Assembly (NCBI RefSeq): GCF_964259225.1 | Contig: NZ_CAXVKN010000010.1 | Source: Catenibacterium mitsuoka_A | Lineage (GTDB): Bacteria > Bacillota_I > Bacilli_A > Erysipelotrichales > Coprobacillaceae | DNA length: 40,839 bases | Strand: one strand, 5' to 3' | Shown here: positions 23,528 through 32,382 of the stretch, piece by piece | Position numbering within the stretch: position 1 is the first letter of the stretch | Layout of the letters: each line of letters begins with the position of its first letter | Translations under genes and position numbers: made by a program | Notes under the pieces: generated by a model | Seen by the model: the letters and a program-made list of their open reading frames with translations, nothing else | Told to the model about the DNA's origin: nothing | The model's database searches: none

Positions 23528-25267
23528 TTACTCTGGTTTTTCAAACTGACTATAGTAAAGGTTATGATAGAAACCATTCTTCTTTAATAGTTCTTCATGT
23601 TTACCCTGTTCAATGATATGTCCATCATTCATCACAATAATCTGATCTGCTTTTTGAATAGTAGAAAGACGATGAGCTACAATAAAGGTTGTTCTACCAA
23701 TCATCATTGTATCAAAGGCATCCTGAATTTGTCTTTCTGTACGTGTATCAATGGATGAAGTGGCTTCATCTAGAATCAACATAGGTGGATTTACGAGCAT
23801 GATTCTTGCGATAGATAAAAGCTGTCTTTGTCCTTGTGATAAGTTACTGCCTTCTTCTGCGAGCATCGCATCATAGCCACCTTTTAACTGAATAATGAAT
23901 TTATGGGCATGGGCTTTTTTAGCAGCTTCGATGATTTCTTCATCTGTCGCATTATTTGAGCCATACGCAATATTATCTCTAATAGTACCTTTAAACAACC
24001 ATGTATCTTGTAATACCATACCATAGAGACTTCTTAAATAAGAACGATACATCGTTTGTGTATTGATACCATCAATAGAGATAGAACCACTTTGAGGATC
24101 ATAGAAACGCATTAATAAGTTAATCAATGTTGTTTTACCACATCCTGTAGGTCCTACAATCGCAATTGTTTCACCTGCATTGACATGAAGATTAAAATCA
24201 GTGATCAATGGTCTTTCAGGTGTATAACTGAAATTCACATGGTTTAAGTCAATAACACCTTGTGGATTATCAATAGTCTCGGGATGTTCTGGGTTTTTAA
24301 TAGCTGGTTCATCAATAATCTTAAAGACACGCTCAGCACAGGCTAAAGCTGTTTCTAATTCAGTAAATACGTTAGAAATATCATTAAATGGCTTTGTGTA
24401 CTGATTGGCATAAGTCAAAAATGATGATAAACCACCCACTGTAAGACCTCCACCAATGACACTAAAGGCACCATAGATACATACTGTATCATAAACAATC
24501 GCATTCACAAAACGTGTAGAAGGATTCGCAAGTGCACCTAGGAACTGTGATTTAACACCGCTCTTAAATAAACGATCATTGATTTCATCAAACTTCTCTT
24601 CATTGATTGATTCATGTTGGAATGCTTTGACGACTTTCTGGTTTCCTACCATTTCTTCTACAAAACCACTCATTTCTCCACGAATAGATAATTGTTCCTG
24701 GAAGAACTTGAATGTATATTTCGCAATAAGTGTTGCGACAATGAGAGAAAGTGGTGTTAATACAATCACAATCAAAGCCAGCTTGACATTCACATATAAC
24801 ATAAAGCCAATTGTGCCTAAGATTGTCGCAATACCACCAAAAAGATTAGTAAAGCCCTGTAATAAACCATCTGAAATCTGATCAATATCGGCAATCATAC
24901 GGCTCATCATATCACCATGTGTATGAGAATCGATATAAGAAAGAGGTAAGATCTGGTATTGGTTAAAGAGTTCTGTTCTTAAATCTCTTGTGATTTCATA
25001 AGTCATCTTATTAGATGCTCTAACTAAGAAATAGTTGAATAATGCAGTCATCAATACAGAGAATGCAATAGAAAAGATCTTTTGACTTAGTCCCTGGAAG
25101 AAAACCTGATGATAACCAATCATCTGGTCAATGGCCTTCCCAATAAGAATTGGTGTCAAAAGAGTGAATATAATATTAATTGTAGAAAATAATAATGCAC
25201 CTACAAGATAGATACGATAAGGACGACAGAATGCCATAAGTCTTTTTAAAGTGCTTTTATTCTTCAT
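23528..25267 (-). CDS. ABC exporter half-transporter, catalytically complete subunit
   Basis: A 579-residue fused membrane/ATPase protein. Residues about 15-310 contain six membrane helices. The ATPase domain has Walker A GPTGCGKTT, signature LSQGQRQLLSIAR and Walker B LILDEATSSID with the catalytic Glu. This LSQGQRQLL form is typical of one half of heterodimeric multidrug exporters such as TM287/288 and BmrCD. The ATG at 25267 has AAGGAGG and overlaps the partner gene by 11 bases; the longer frame from 25318 lies in the partner's coding end. It works with the preceding subunit; the substrate is probably a drug or lipid. Confidence 0.93.
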   Translation of the reverse strand: MKNKSTLKRLMAFCRPYRIYLVGALLFSTINIIFTLLTPILIGKAIDQMIGYHQVFFQGLSQKIFSIAFSVLMTALFNYFLVRASNKMTYEITRDLRTELFNQYQILPLSYIDSHTHGDMMSRMIADIDQISDGLLQGFTNLFGGIATILGTIGFMLYVNVKLALIVIVLTPLSLIVATLIAKYTFKFFQEQLSIRGEMSGFVEEMVGNQKVVKAFQHESINEEKFDEINDRLFKSGVKSQFLGALANPSTRFVNAIVYDTVCIYGAFSVIGGGLTVGGLSSFLTYANQYTKPFNDISNVFTELETALACAERVFKIIDEPAIKNPEHPETIDNPQGVIDLNHVNFSYTPERPLITDFNLHVNAGETIAIVGPTGCGKTTLINLLMRFYDPQSGSISIDGINTQTMYRSYLRSLYGMVLQDTWLFKGTIRDNIAYGSNNATDEEIIEAAKKAHAHKFIIQLKGGYDAMLAEEGSNLSQGQRQLLSIARIMLVNPPMLILDEATSSIDTRTERQIQDAFDTMMIGRTTFIVAHRLSTIQKADQIIVMNDGHIIEQGKHEELLKKNGFYHNLYYSQFEKPE

Positions 25268-26972
25268 TATTCTGTCCTCCTTCCATTTGTGACATAACAA
25301 TTTCCTGATAGACATCACATGTATTCATAAGCATATCATGAGTACCCTGTCCTACGACTTCACCATGGCTTAATACCACAATAGAATCTGCATGCATTAA
25401 AGCACTCACTCTTTGAGAGACAATAATAACTGTCATATTAAGCGTACTTAAGGCTTTTCTTAGTTTTGCATCTGTCGCAAAATCGAGTGCACTGGCGCTA
25501 TCATCTAAAATAAGTATTTCTGGTTTTTTGACTAATGCACGGGCAATAGTGAGTCTTTGTCTTTGTCCACCAGATACATTCTTACCACCCTGTTCAATAT
25601 AGGTGTCTAAGCCTTCTGTCATCTTATCGACGAATTCTTTAGATTGTGAGAGTTCTAATGCTTCATAGATTTCTTCATCTGTAGCATGAGGATGACCCCA
25701 TTGCATATTTTCTCTGATTGTACCTCCAAAGAGTGTGGCCTGCTGAGGCACAATACCAATCATATTTCTTAAGTCTTCAAACTTGTATGACTTAATAGGA
25801 AGATCTTTGATACGGATTTCACCTTCAGTGACATCATAAAAACGAGGAATCAGGTTAATAAGTGTTGTTTTACCTGAACCTGTACCTCCAATGACACCGA
25901 TTGTCTGACCTGGAAGGATATTGAATGACACATCAGTTAAGGCATTACCTGAATAGTATGAGAACGAAACATGATCATAAGTAATAAGGTTCTGATAGTC
26001 ACTTGGAGCCTCATTAATTCCCTGGACAATACCTGGTTTCTGACTTAGTACATCTGCACATCTTTTGTATGATGCACTGGCTTTATTTAAGATCACAATA
26101 ACATTCGCAAAGACATACATAGAAAGTAAAATCTGGTTCATATAGTTAATAAGTGAGATGACTTCTCCCTGTGTCATACTACCTGCATTGATTTTAAAGC
26201 CTGAGATATAAAGAATTGCGATAATCCCAAAGTTCACAATGATTGTAGTAGCTGGATTTAATACAGCACTGAGGTTACCTGCAATAATCAGCTCTTCTTT
26301 TTGTTTTGTGGTTGTTGATTCAAAACGTTTTTGTTCATTATCCTGCTGGTTAAAAGCACGAATGACTCTGACACCGGAAAGATTCTCTCTTGTGATGAGT
26401 GATACTTCATCAAGGATATGCTGGATATGAGAATACATAGGCGCTGTATGACTCATCACAAAGTAAATACTAAACGCAATAAGTGGTGCGACAATCACAA
26501 AGATAAGTGCTACCTGCCAGTTAATCACAAAGCTCATGATCAAAGAACCAATAATTAAAAATGGTGATCTTGAACATAAACGAATAACCATGGCAACAGC
26601 TAACTGAATCTGATTGATATCATTGGTGATTCTTGTGATTAAAGAAGGTGTACCAATAATATCAAGATCCTGATAATCATAACGGTTGATTGCACGATAC
26701 ATATCTTTACGCATAAGTGTACCTACACCCTGTGATGTAAGAGATGCAAAGTACTGACACACTAGCGAACTGGCATATCCTAGTGTAGATAAACCAAATA
26801 TCACAAAAGCCATCTTTGTAATATAGTTTGTATTATGTACTGCAACACCATTATCAATAATAAGAGCTACAGCCATTGGTATACATAATTCTAGAAATGC
26901 TTCTATAAGTTTAAATATGAAGCCTGAAATGGCCTGCCATTTATAAGGCTTTAAATATTTCATTATATACAT
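25257..26972 (-). CDS. ABC exporter half-transporter, degenerate-site subunit
   Basis: A 571-residue half-transporter with six membrane helices in residues about 10-310, then an ATPase domain with Walker A GGTGSGKTT and signature VSGGQRQRLTIAR. Walker B reads LILDDSASALD, so Asp replaces the catalytic Glu and one composite ATP site should be slow, as in the degenerate halves of heterodimeric exporters. The start at 26972 has GGGAGG. The gene overlaps the complete subunit and is divergent from a LysR regulator. Confidence 0.93.
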   Translation of the reverse strand: MYIMKYLKPYKWQAISGFIFKLIEAFLELCIPMAVALIIDNGVAVHNTNYITKMAFVIFGLSTLGYASSLVCQYFASLTSQGVGTLMRKDMYRAINRYDYQDLDIIGTPSLITRITNDINQIQLAVAMVIRLCSRSPFLIIGSLIMSFVINWQVALIFVIVAPLIAFSIYFVMSHTAPMYSHIQHILDEVSLITRENLSGVRVIRAFNQQDNEQKRFESTTTKQKEELIIAGNLSAVLNPATTIIVNFGIIAILYISGFKINAGSMTQGEVISLINYMNQILLSMYVFANVIVILNKASASYKRCADVLSQKPGIVQGINEAPSDYQNLITYDHVSFSYYSGNALTDVSFNILPGQTIGVIGGTGSGKTTLINLIPRFYDVTEGEIRIKDLPIKSYKFEDLRNMIGIVPQQATLFGGTIRENMQWGHPHATDEEIYEALELSQSKEFVDKMTEGLDTYIEQGGKNVSGGQRQRLTIARALVKKPEILILDDSASALDFATDAKLRKALSTLNMTVIIVSQRVSALMHADSIVVLSHGEVVGQGTHDMLMNTCDVYQEIVMSQMEGGQNNEE

Positions 26973-27061
26973 ATTTTTCCTCCCTGTCCTTGCAACATTA
27001 TAATCCTGTTTTATACTATATGTATAATATATATTTTATATAGAATCTATAGGAGATACAT
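26973..27061. promoter_or_regulatory. Divergent promoter region between the ABC genes and lysR
   Basis: On the minus strand a TATAAT sits about 45 bases before the ABC start. On the plus strand TTGCAA and TATACT are 16 apart, with a second TATAAT close by. LysR regulators usually bind such shared regions; no clear T-N11-A palindrome stands out. Confidence 0.5.
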
Positions 27062-27922
27062 ATGGAACTAAAACAGATGAAATACTTTAAGACAATTGTA
27101 GAAGAAGGAACTATAACACAAGCTGCACGTGTATTACATATTTCACAGCCTCCTCTTTCTATGCAGTTAAAAGCGATAGAAGAAGAATTAGATACAATAC
27201 TGATAGAGAGAGGACATCGTCATATCACATTAACGCCTGCAGGGCACTTATTTTATCGTAGATGTAATCAGATGTTGAATTTATATGAACAGACAAGTAA
27301 AGAAGTACAAGGAGCTGCCACACAGATTTTACGTTTTGGAATTACTTCTTCTAATGGTTATTTAATTACACATGAGCATATGGATGTGTTTAGAAAGAAA
27401 TATCCTAAGTTAGATATTCATATGAAAGAAGGAACAACCTATGAGATGATGGATGCCTTGCTGGCTCATGAAATAGATATTGCGTTAGTCAGAACACCTT
27501 TTGATTCTACAAATGTGAAATCATTTTTATTTAAGCCTGAACCAATGATTGCGGTAGGACCTTCTACTCTTGTGAATGAAAAAAAGAACCATCTCATTGA
27601 TTATCGAGATGATCCTGTTTTGATTCACAGACGTTATCGTCAGTTTATAGTAGATTACTGTTTAAATGAACTCCAATTCCAGCCACATATCCCTATTATT
27701 ACAGATGATATACGTACTGCCTTAGTATGGGGTTCTATACTTGATCAGGTAGTTATTATACCTGAAGCAGCTATACCATATATAGACTTAAATTCACAAA
27801 CCTATACTAAACTTAAAGACAAGGGTCTCTATACATCTGCAGCTTTTATCACAAGAAAAGAAGAACTATCTCCAATCATAGAAACATTTATTTCTTTAAT
27901 TATCAAAGACTACAAGATTTAA
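27062..27922 (+). CDS. LysR-family transcriptional regulator
   Basis: A 286-residue regulator. Residues 1-60 are the LysR helix-turn-helix (MELKQMKYFKTIVEEGTITQ, then AARVLHISQPPLSMQLKAIEEEL). Residues about 90-285 are the periplasmic-binding-like effector domain (ILRFGITSSNGYL and onward). AGGAGAT precedes the ATG. It is divergent from the ABC exporter genes, which may be its targets. The last 27 bases overlap the convergent lipid kinase gene. The effector is unknown. Confidence 0.9.
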   Translation: MELKQMKYFKTIVEEGTITQAARVLHISQPPLSMQLKAIEEELDTILIERGHRHITLTPAGHLFYRRCNQMLNLYEQTSKEVQGAATQILRFGITSSNGYLITHEHMDVFRKKYPKLDIHMKEGTTYEMMDALLAHEIDIALVRTPFDSTNVKSFLFKPEPMIAVGPSTLVNEKKNHLIDYRDDPVLIHRRYRQFIVDYCLNELQFQPHIPIITDDIRTALVWGSILDQVVIIPEAAIPYIDLNSQTYTKLKDKGLYTSAAFITRKEELSPIIETFISLIIKDYKI

Positions 27923-28765
27923 ACTATTCTTCTTTACCTCTAGATGATAATGAGATGCTTTTACTTCTTCACCATCTAAGTTACATGGATACTGAGATTC
28001 TACATCCACTTCATCTACAGTAAAGACATGAGCATGTTTATCCTGATCAAGTGTTTCACTTACTATCTTCTTAATATATAAAGGAATGAGGCCTTTCTTA
28101 ATTTGATCTAGAATCACAATATTCATGAGACCATCTTCTAATGAGGCATGAGGAGCAATCTTATAACCCCCACCATAATATTTCGCATTCGCACAGGCAC
28201 ATAAAGTAACAGGACCTTCATACAATAATGTTCCATGGCTTGTCATCTTAATAGGATAAAATGGATATTGGACAAAGTTTCTTAGAATAGAATACTCATA
28301 TTGATGTCCTTTAAACATCTTAGGAATCTTCACATCATCATGAACATGATTCGCAATCACACTATCACAGCCAAAACATGCATTATTAATAAAATAACGA
28401 TTATTCATTAACACTGTATCAATAGGAATTGTTTTACCCTTTAAAGATGCTTTAAGTACTTCTTTAGAATTATTATTCTTAGAAATCATCTTAAAGAAGT
28501 CATTTCCTGTTCCATAAGGAATAACTACTAGTTCATGAGGTGTACCTATAAGTCCCTGAATGACCTGGTTCAACATTCCATCCCCACCAACACTATAAAA
28601 ACGTGTTGGTTCTTTATAATGTTTAATAATCTTCTTGGCGTGATCAGGATAAGTACTCATGAATATATCATAATCATAACCCTGCATCACTTCTCTAATT
28701 GTTTCTATAAACGGATGATGATCATAATCATCATCCACTGGTTTAAGTAAAAATATATGTCTCAT
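27896..28765 (-). CDS. Diacylglycerol/lipid kinase family protein
   Basis: A 289-residue protein with the DAGK catalytic signature: YSVGGDGMLNQVIQG near residue 58 and IPYGTGNDFFKM near 85. The C-terminal domain has YGGGYKIAPHASLEDGLMNI, typical of YegS/BmrU-like kinases that phosphorylate diacylglycerol or a related lipid alcohol. The ATG at 28765 is seven bases after GGAG. A terminator of the upstream lipoprotein gene abuts this ribosome-binding site. The 3' end overlaps the convergent lysR by 27 bases. Confidence 0.9.
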   Translation of the reverse strand: MRHIFLLKPVDDDYDHHPFIETIREVMQGYDYDIFMSTYPDHAKKIIKHYKEPTRFYSVGGDGMLNQVIQGLIGTPHELVVIPYGTGNDFFKMISKNNNSKEVLKASLKGKTIPIDTVLMNNRYFINNACFGCDSVIANHVHDDVKIPKMFKGHQYEYSILRNFVQYPFYPIKMTSHGTLLYEGPVTLCACANAKYYGGGYKIAPHASLEDGLMNIVILDQIKKGLIPLYIKKIVSETLDQDKHAHVFTVDEVDVESQYPCNLDGEEVKASHYHLEVKKNSLNLVVFDN

Positions 28766-28776
28766 TATAGTTCTCC

Positions 28777-28803
28777 AAAAAAAGACTGGATGCATATCCA
28801 GTC
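28777..28803 (-). terminator. Terminator between the lipoprotein gene and the lipid kinase
   Basis: The perfect 8-bp stem GACTGGAT/ATCCAGTC (28784-28791 with 28796-28803) leads into TTTTTTT and then directly into the kinase Shine-Dalgarno. Confidence 0.85.
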
Positions 28804-29450
28804 TAGATCATATCAATAGTTTCTAGCCACTTTTTAACGCCTTTGACATCAGTAAATGCCTTTGCACGCTTAAAGTTCGCATTTGGTATCATCTTATTAA
28901 AGTGAGCAACACTCTTCTTGCTGGAATATTTCACATGGCCACGCCAGTTTTTTTCACTTATACACATAGGTACAATTGTTTTACCTGATAAGTCATAATC
29001 CATACAGAATGAATCAATAATTAAAGGTTCATCCTTTTCCCAGCATGGATAAATAAGATATACAGTCTTATATTGATTAATATCATTAATTTGATTTTTA
29101 AGAGTAGGTAATGTATCTAATACATGTTTATTCTTATAATCATGTTTGTTTTCTTTAAGTGCTTTTGCGTAAGCTTCTCTTTCTTTTCTATGTTCTTTAA
29201 TTCTCTCTTTAAAGTCTGTAGAGTACTTCTTAGAAGTCTGTAAACAAAGTAAATCCCCTTCTGTATATGACTGTACTTGTTTTGCGAGTTCACGTTCTTC
29301 TCCATTGAATGAATAATATACAATCAATGTATCACTGAGACCACCTGTAATAGTTAAGGGGGCATCACTTTCTGAATATTTGGTATTATAAGTACATCCT
29401 GATAATGTGATCAACATCAAACATAAGAATGTAATGATTGATTTTTTCAT
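28803..29450 (-). CDS. Flavodoxin-like lipoprotein
   Basis: A 215-residue exported lipoprotein. A signal peptide with lipobox LITLSGC places Cys at residue 19 for lipidation. The mature part has a flavodoxin-like fold: TLIVYYSFNGEERELAKQVQ resembles the FMN phosphate loop, and YKTVYLIYPCWEKDEPLII with GKTIVPMCISEKN are later strands. Such extracytoplasmic flavodoxin-like proteins often accompany cupin/CMD and LysR genes, as here. FMN binding is inferred. The start at 29450 follows GAGGAGG, with an extended -10 promoter about 20 bases further upstream. Confidence 0.85.
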   Translation of the reverse strand: MKKSIITFLCLMLITLSGCTYNTKYSESDAPLTITGGLSDTLIVYYSFNGEERELAKQVQSYTEGDLLCLQTSKKYSTDFKERIKEHRKEREAYAKALKENKHDYKNKHVLDTLPTLKNQINDINQYKTVYLIYPCWEKDEPLIIDSFCMDYDLSGKTIVPMCISEKNWRGHVKYSSKKSVAHFNKMIPNANFKRAKAFTDVKGVKKWLETIDMI

Positions 29451-29470
29451 AAAAAATCCTCCTCGGACAT

Positions 29471-29760
29471 CATTATAACATATTTCCTAGAAAAAAAATA
29501 ATGAGTTCACAATGTGTTCATAGATAAAAAGCATAATAGTACCTGTAAAGAGAAAACAACTCCCGATAATAATTAAAACTTCTTTTTACCAAGAGTGATC
29601 CCTAAAATTTCCCAAACTCCCTTCAAAATAACTCTTGAAATAAACAACGATCAGGCTTCCCTTCCTGATCATTTTGTTTTATTTCAATTTTAGGTATTCT
29701 TCTTCGTCCATTGCTTCAAGCCACTGGTTTGAAGCATTTTTATTTGGGATACTTTTTTGC
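29471..29760. repeat. Direct repeat, copy A
   Basis: About 290 bases repeated at 30064-30346, with roughly a dozen differences by eye over the best 265 bases. On the minus strand it contains a cupin C-terminal fragment (SIPNKNASNQWLEAMDEEEY), a terminator hairpin and a frameshifted membrane peptide. Most differences in the cupin part keep the frame open. Confidence 0.9.
29472..29480 (-). promoter_or_regulatory. Extended -10 promoter of the lipoprotein gene
   Basis: TGTTATAAT on the minus strand is an extended -10 element. It lies at the edge of the duplicated segment; the second copy has lost five bases here, which destroys the TG motif. Confidence 0.55.
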
Positions 29761-29799
29761 AAATGGAATAGATTTTACCAAACGACAGTTTTCAAAAAC

Positions 29800-30120
29800 T
29801 TATCTGTCAAAAATTAATTTCTCCCACGGTTCATATCCTGCCATGTAGCCGAATTTTTCCTCATTTCTGAATCCTTCAAGAAGTTTTTCTTTTACACCAT
29901 CTAATATAGGTTTATCAATATCTCTGAACTTCATATGCTTATATAAACCGGACTTTCTAAAATCATACATAGTACCCATATTATCAAGAAGATGTTTTAC
30001 CACCTTATATGTTCCCTCTACATCTTTCCCTGCACATACAATATCAAGCATTGGCGAATACTCATTATATTTCCTAGAAAAAAATAATGAGTTCACAATG
30101 TGTTCATAGATAAAAAGCAT
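29800..30120 (-). pseudogene. Truncated gene fragment, possibly the C-terminus of an HTH regulator
   Basis: An open frame of 106 codons whose first 19 or so residues (MLFIYEHIVNSLFFSRKYN) come from the repeat and the rest from a different gene. The non-repeat part (MLDIVCAGKDVEGTYKVVKH, later YKHMKFRDIDKPILDGVKE and FGYMAGYEPWEKLI) looks like the C-terminal end of a cytoplasmic regulator I have seen with N-terminal XRE domains, but that is a weak recollection. No ribosome-binding site precedes the apparent start. It is most likely a chimeric remnant. Confidence 0.4.
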
Positions 30121-30346
30121 AATAGTACCTGTAAAGAGAAAGCAACTCCCGATAATAATTAAAGCTTCTTTTTACCAAGAGTGATTCCTAAAATTTCCCA
30201 AACTCCCTTCAAAATAACTCTTGAAATAAACAACGATCAGGCTTTCCTTCCTGATCGTTTTGTTTTATTTCAATTTTAGATATTCTTCTTCATCCACTGC
30301 TTCAAGCCACTCGTTTGAAGCATTTTCATTTGGTACACTTTCTGCA
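30064..30346. repeat. Direct repeat, copy B
   Basis: The counterpart of copy A. It includes the true 3' end of the cupin gene (30265 onward), the cupin terminator and the frameshifted membrane peptide. It differs from A by a 5-base deletion near 30070 and one A fewer in the A-run. Confidence 0.9.
30232..30259 (-). terminator. Terminator of the CMD-cupin operon
   Basis: The 10-bp stem AACGATCAGG/CCTGATCGTT (30232-30241 with 30250-30259) is followed by a broken T-run. The same hairpin recurs in copy A. Confidence 0.65.
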
Positions 30347-30681
30347 ATATGCACAAAATAGCTTTCTGGTGCTGCACCATGCCAATGTTTGATTTCTGGC
30401 GCAATATAGACTGTATCACCTACATTGAGTTCCTGAGCAGGTTTTCCCCATTCCTGGTAATAGCCTCTTCCTGCAGTACATAATAAGATCTGTCCTGCGC
30501 CATGATGGATATGCCAGTTGTTTCTACATCCTGGTTCAAAAGTAACATTAGAAATATTTACTTCTTGATTATTAATAGAATAGAGATAACTATTACCTAC
30601 AAAATACTTAGCATATGCAGTATTCAATTCACCAATAGGATAAGGACTCTGTTTCTTGATATCTTCTAAAGTATAATTCAT
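30265..30681 (-). CDS. Cupin-domain protein
   Basis: A 138-residue single cupin barrel. The metal-binding motif 1 is NNWHIHHGAGQILL (near residue 54) and motif 2 is YIAPEIKHWHGA (near 92), together giving the usual His/His/Glu-or-Gln/His metal site. Such proteins next to carboxymuconolactone-decarboxylase (CMD)-like genes are common in gut bacteria; the reaction is not established. It starts two bases after the CMD gene, with GGAG, so they form an operon. Its last 24 codons are duplicated downstream. Confidence 0.88.
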   Translation of the reverse strand: MNYTLEDIKKQSPYPIGELNTAYAKYFVGNSYLYSINNQEVNISNVTFEPGCRNNWHIHHGAGQILLCTAGRGYYQEWGKPAQELNVGDTVYIAPEIKHWHGAAPESYFVHIAESVPNENASNEWLEAVDEEEYLKLK

Positions 30682-30683
30682 GA

Positions 30684-31373
30684 TTATTTCTCCATTTCAT
30701 GTATACATCTGATCACATTTAAAGTACGTGGATAACCAATATATGGCATGCAGTTAGAAATCACATTAAGGAGATAATGTGCATCATTACCTACATGGAA
30801 GTTTCCACCAATATGAGATTTTAATTGTGGTTCAGTGCCGAGTGCTGCTAGAAAACAGAATGTAATCATTTCTCTTTGTGCTCCAGTGAGTCCTATTCTT
30901 GTATAGTTATCACCAAAACAGTTACCTGCGAGCCATCTCTTGATATGGCGTTCTTCTTCAGGACCACTTGTTTGGAATCCTCTCATATGTTCACCAAAGA
31001 GTTCACATTGTTTTTCATTACCAAGTTCTATACGATTGTCTCTATTTGTGGTAGATGCACTCTTTAATGGTTTATTCACATGTCTATTCATAATATTTAA
31101 GAATGGATAAACCATGCCAATACCAAGATAAGCCACAGCCTGATAAAGGACTTCCTGAATTTCATCAACTGTGAGATATTTTAATAAATCATCCAACATA
31201 TCCTTAAATAAATCATGAGCTTTTGTGCCTACAAGTACTGCAGTAATAGATAAGTATCTACTCTTATCATCCAAAGTTGTATCATTGATTACTTCTTCAC
31301 CTATAAAATGTGAATAAAAGTCATAAAATTCTGGATCTTTGTCTTTAAAATTTTCCATAAATGTATATTTCAT
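30684..31373 (-). CDS. Carboxymuconolactone decarboxylase (CMD)-family protein
   Basis: A 229-residue protein with two AhpD-like CMD units (residues about 30-110 and 130-225). The second contains the family core GAQREMITFCFLAALGTEPQ followed by LKSHIGGNFHVGN. The CXXC pair of AhpD is absent, so a peroxidase function is unlikely; a decarboxylase or dehydrogenase-partner role is possible. The ATG at 31373 follows AGAGGTG. The frame to 31502 runs through the divergent lysR promoter and is rejected. Confidence 0.87.
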   Translation of the reverse strand: MKYTFMENFKDKDPEFYDFYSHFIGEEVINDTTLDDKSRYLSITAVLVGTKAHDLFKDMLDDLLKYLTVDEIQEVLYQAVAYLGIGMVYPFLNIMNRHVNKPLKSASTTNRDNRIELGNEKQCELFGEHMRGFQTSGPEEERHIKRWLAGNCFGDNYTRIGLTGAQREMITFCFLAALGTEPQLKSHIGGNFHVGNDAHYLLNVISNCMPYIGYPRTLNVIRCIHEMEK

Positions 31374-31475
31374 AGTCTTCACCTCTATGTGTATTTTATT
31401 AATAATAAGTAGAAAAGTACAATGCCAGTTTTGTATTATGCTATAATGTGAGTGCATAGTGAGGAGGAATACCAA
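31374..31475. promoter_or_regulatory. Divergent promoters between the CMD operon and lysR
   Basis: The plus strand has the extended -10 TGCTATAAT (near 31439). The minus strand has TTGTAC and TAAAAT 18 apart. TGCCAGTTTTGTA (31423-31435) has the T-N11-A form of a LysR site. Confidence 0.5.
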
Positions 31476-32342
31476 ATGATTGAAATTGGACAAGTCGAAC
31501 AATTATTAGCTGTTTCTAAATATGGAACATTATCTAAAGCAGCTGAAGCATTACATATCTCTCAGCCAGCACTTTCTCGTGCCATGCAGAAGCTTGAAGA
31601 AGAACTGCAGGTTCCTATTTTTGACCGTGAAAAGAATCGTATTACTTTAAATGCAACTGGTAAAGTGGCTGTTGATTATGCACAGAAAGTATTATTTTCT
31701 GCAAATGATATGATTGCTCGTGTACGTGAATATAATCGTATGACTCATACAATTAGTATTGGAGCATGTGCACCTGCACCTTTATGGGATTTAGTACCTT
31801 ATGCAGGAAAGATATATGAAAACATGGCTGTTTCTTCAGAAATTAAAATGCCAGATATCTTATTATCTGGTTTGGAGAATGATTTATATACAGCTGTTGT
31901 ATTAAATAAGATTCCTGAGAGTAAAGAATTATATTATGAGTTATATGATACAGAAACATTGTATTTCTCATTAGCACCTGATCATCCTCTTGCAGATAGT
32001 AAAGCATTATTCTTTAAGAATCTAGATGGTCAGACAATGCTTTTGTATTCTAGAATCGGTGTATGGTATCCAATGCATTTAGAAACACAGCCTCATACTC
32101 ATTTTATTCTTCAGGATAATAGAGAAGTATTTATGGATCTGACTCAAAATTCTACTCTTCCTACATTTATTTCTGATTTATCTATAGAAAGAGATGGCAA
32201 GCCAGATAATAGAAAGATTATTCCAATCATAGATAAAGAAGCAACTAATAGTTTCTATCTTGTGTGTAAGAAAAAGAATAAGAAACTATTAGAACCACTT
32301 TATCGTGCTGTAGAAAAAAGATTAGAAAAGAAAAAGAAGTAA
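31476..32342 (+). CDS. LysR-family transcriptional regulator
   Basis: A 288-residue regulator with the LysR helix-turn-helix at residues 1-60 (MIEIGQVEQLLAVSKYGTLS, then AAEALHISQPALSRAMQKLEEEL). The effector domain begins near residue 88 (ISIGACAPAPLWDL), and the C-terminus is very Lys-rich. The start at 31476 has AGGAGGA; the GTG at 31452 lies too near the -10 box. It is divergent from the CMD-cupin operon, its likely target, perhaps with the downstream flavodoxin-like lipoprotein. Confidence 0.9.
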   Translation: MIEIGQVEQLLAVSKYGTLSKAAEALHISQPALSRAMQKLEEELQVPIFDREKNRITLNATGKVAVDYAQKVLFSANDMIARVREYNRMTHTISIGACAPAPLWDLVPYAGKIYENMAVSSEIKMPDILLSGLENDLYTAVVLNKIPESKELYYELYDTETLYFSLAPDHPLADSKALFFKNLDGQTMLLYSRIGVWYPMHLETQPHTHFILQDNREVFMDLTQNSTLPTFISDLSIERDGKPDNRKIIPIIDKEATNSFYLVCKKKNKKLLEPLYRAVEKRLEKKKK

Positions 32343-32348
32343 TATATC

Positions 32349-32376
32349 TTGATAGAACTATCAAAAACTGTATAAT
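32349..32376 (+). promoter_or_regulatory. Strong promoter with an inverted repeat over the -35, driving a candidate small RNA
   Basis: TTGATA (32349-32354) and TATAAT (32371-32376) are 16 apart. TTGATAG-AA-CTATCAA (32349-32364) is a perfect-arm inverted repeat covering the -35, as expected for a regulated promoter. Confidence 0.65.
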
Positions 32377-32382
32377 GGTTTT

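Noticed and set aside
32349..32364. Inverted repeat as the lysR terminator
   Set aside because: No T-run follows and the loop would be very small; it overlaps a good -35 box, so an operator is more likely.
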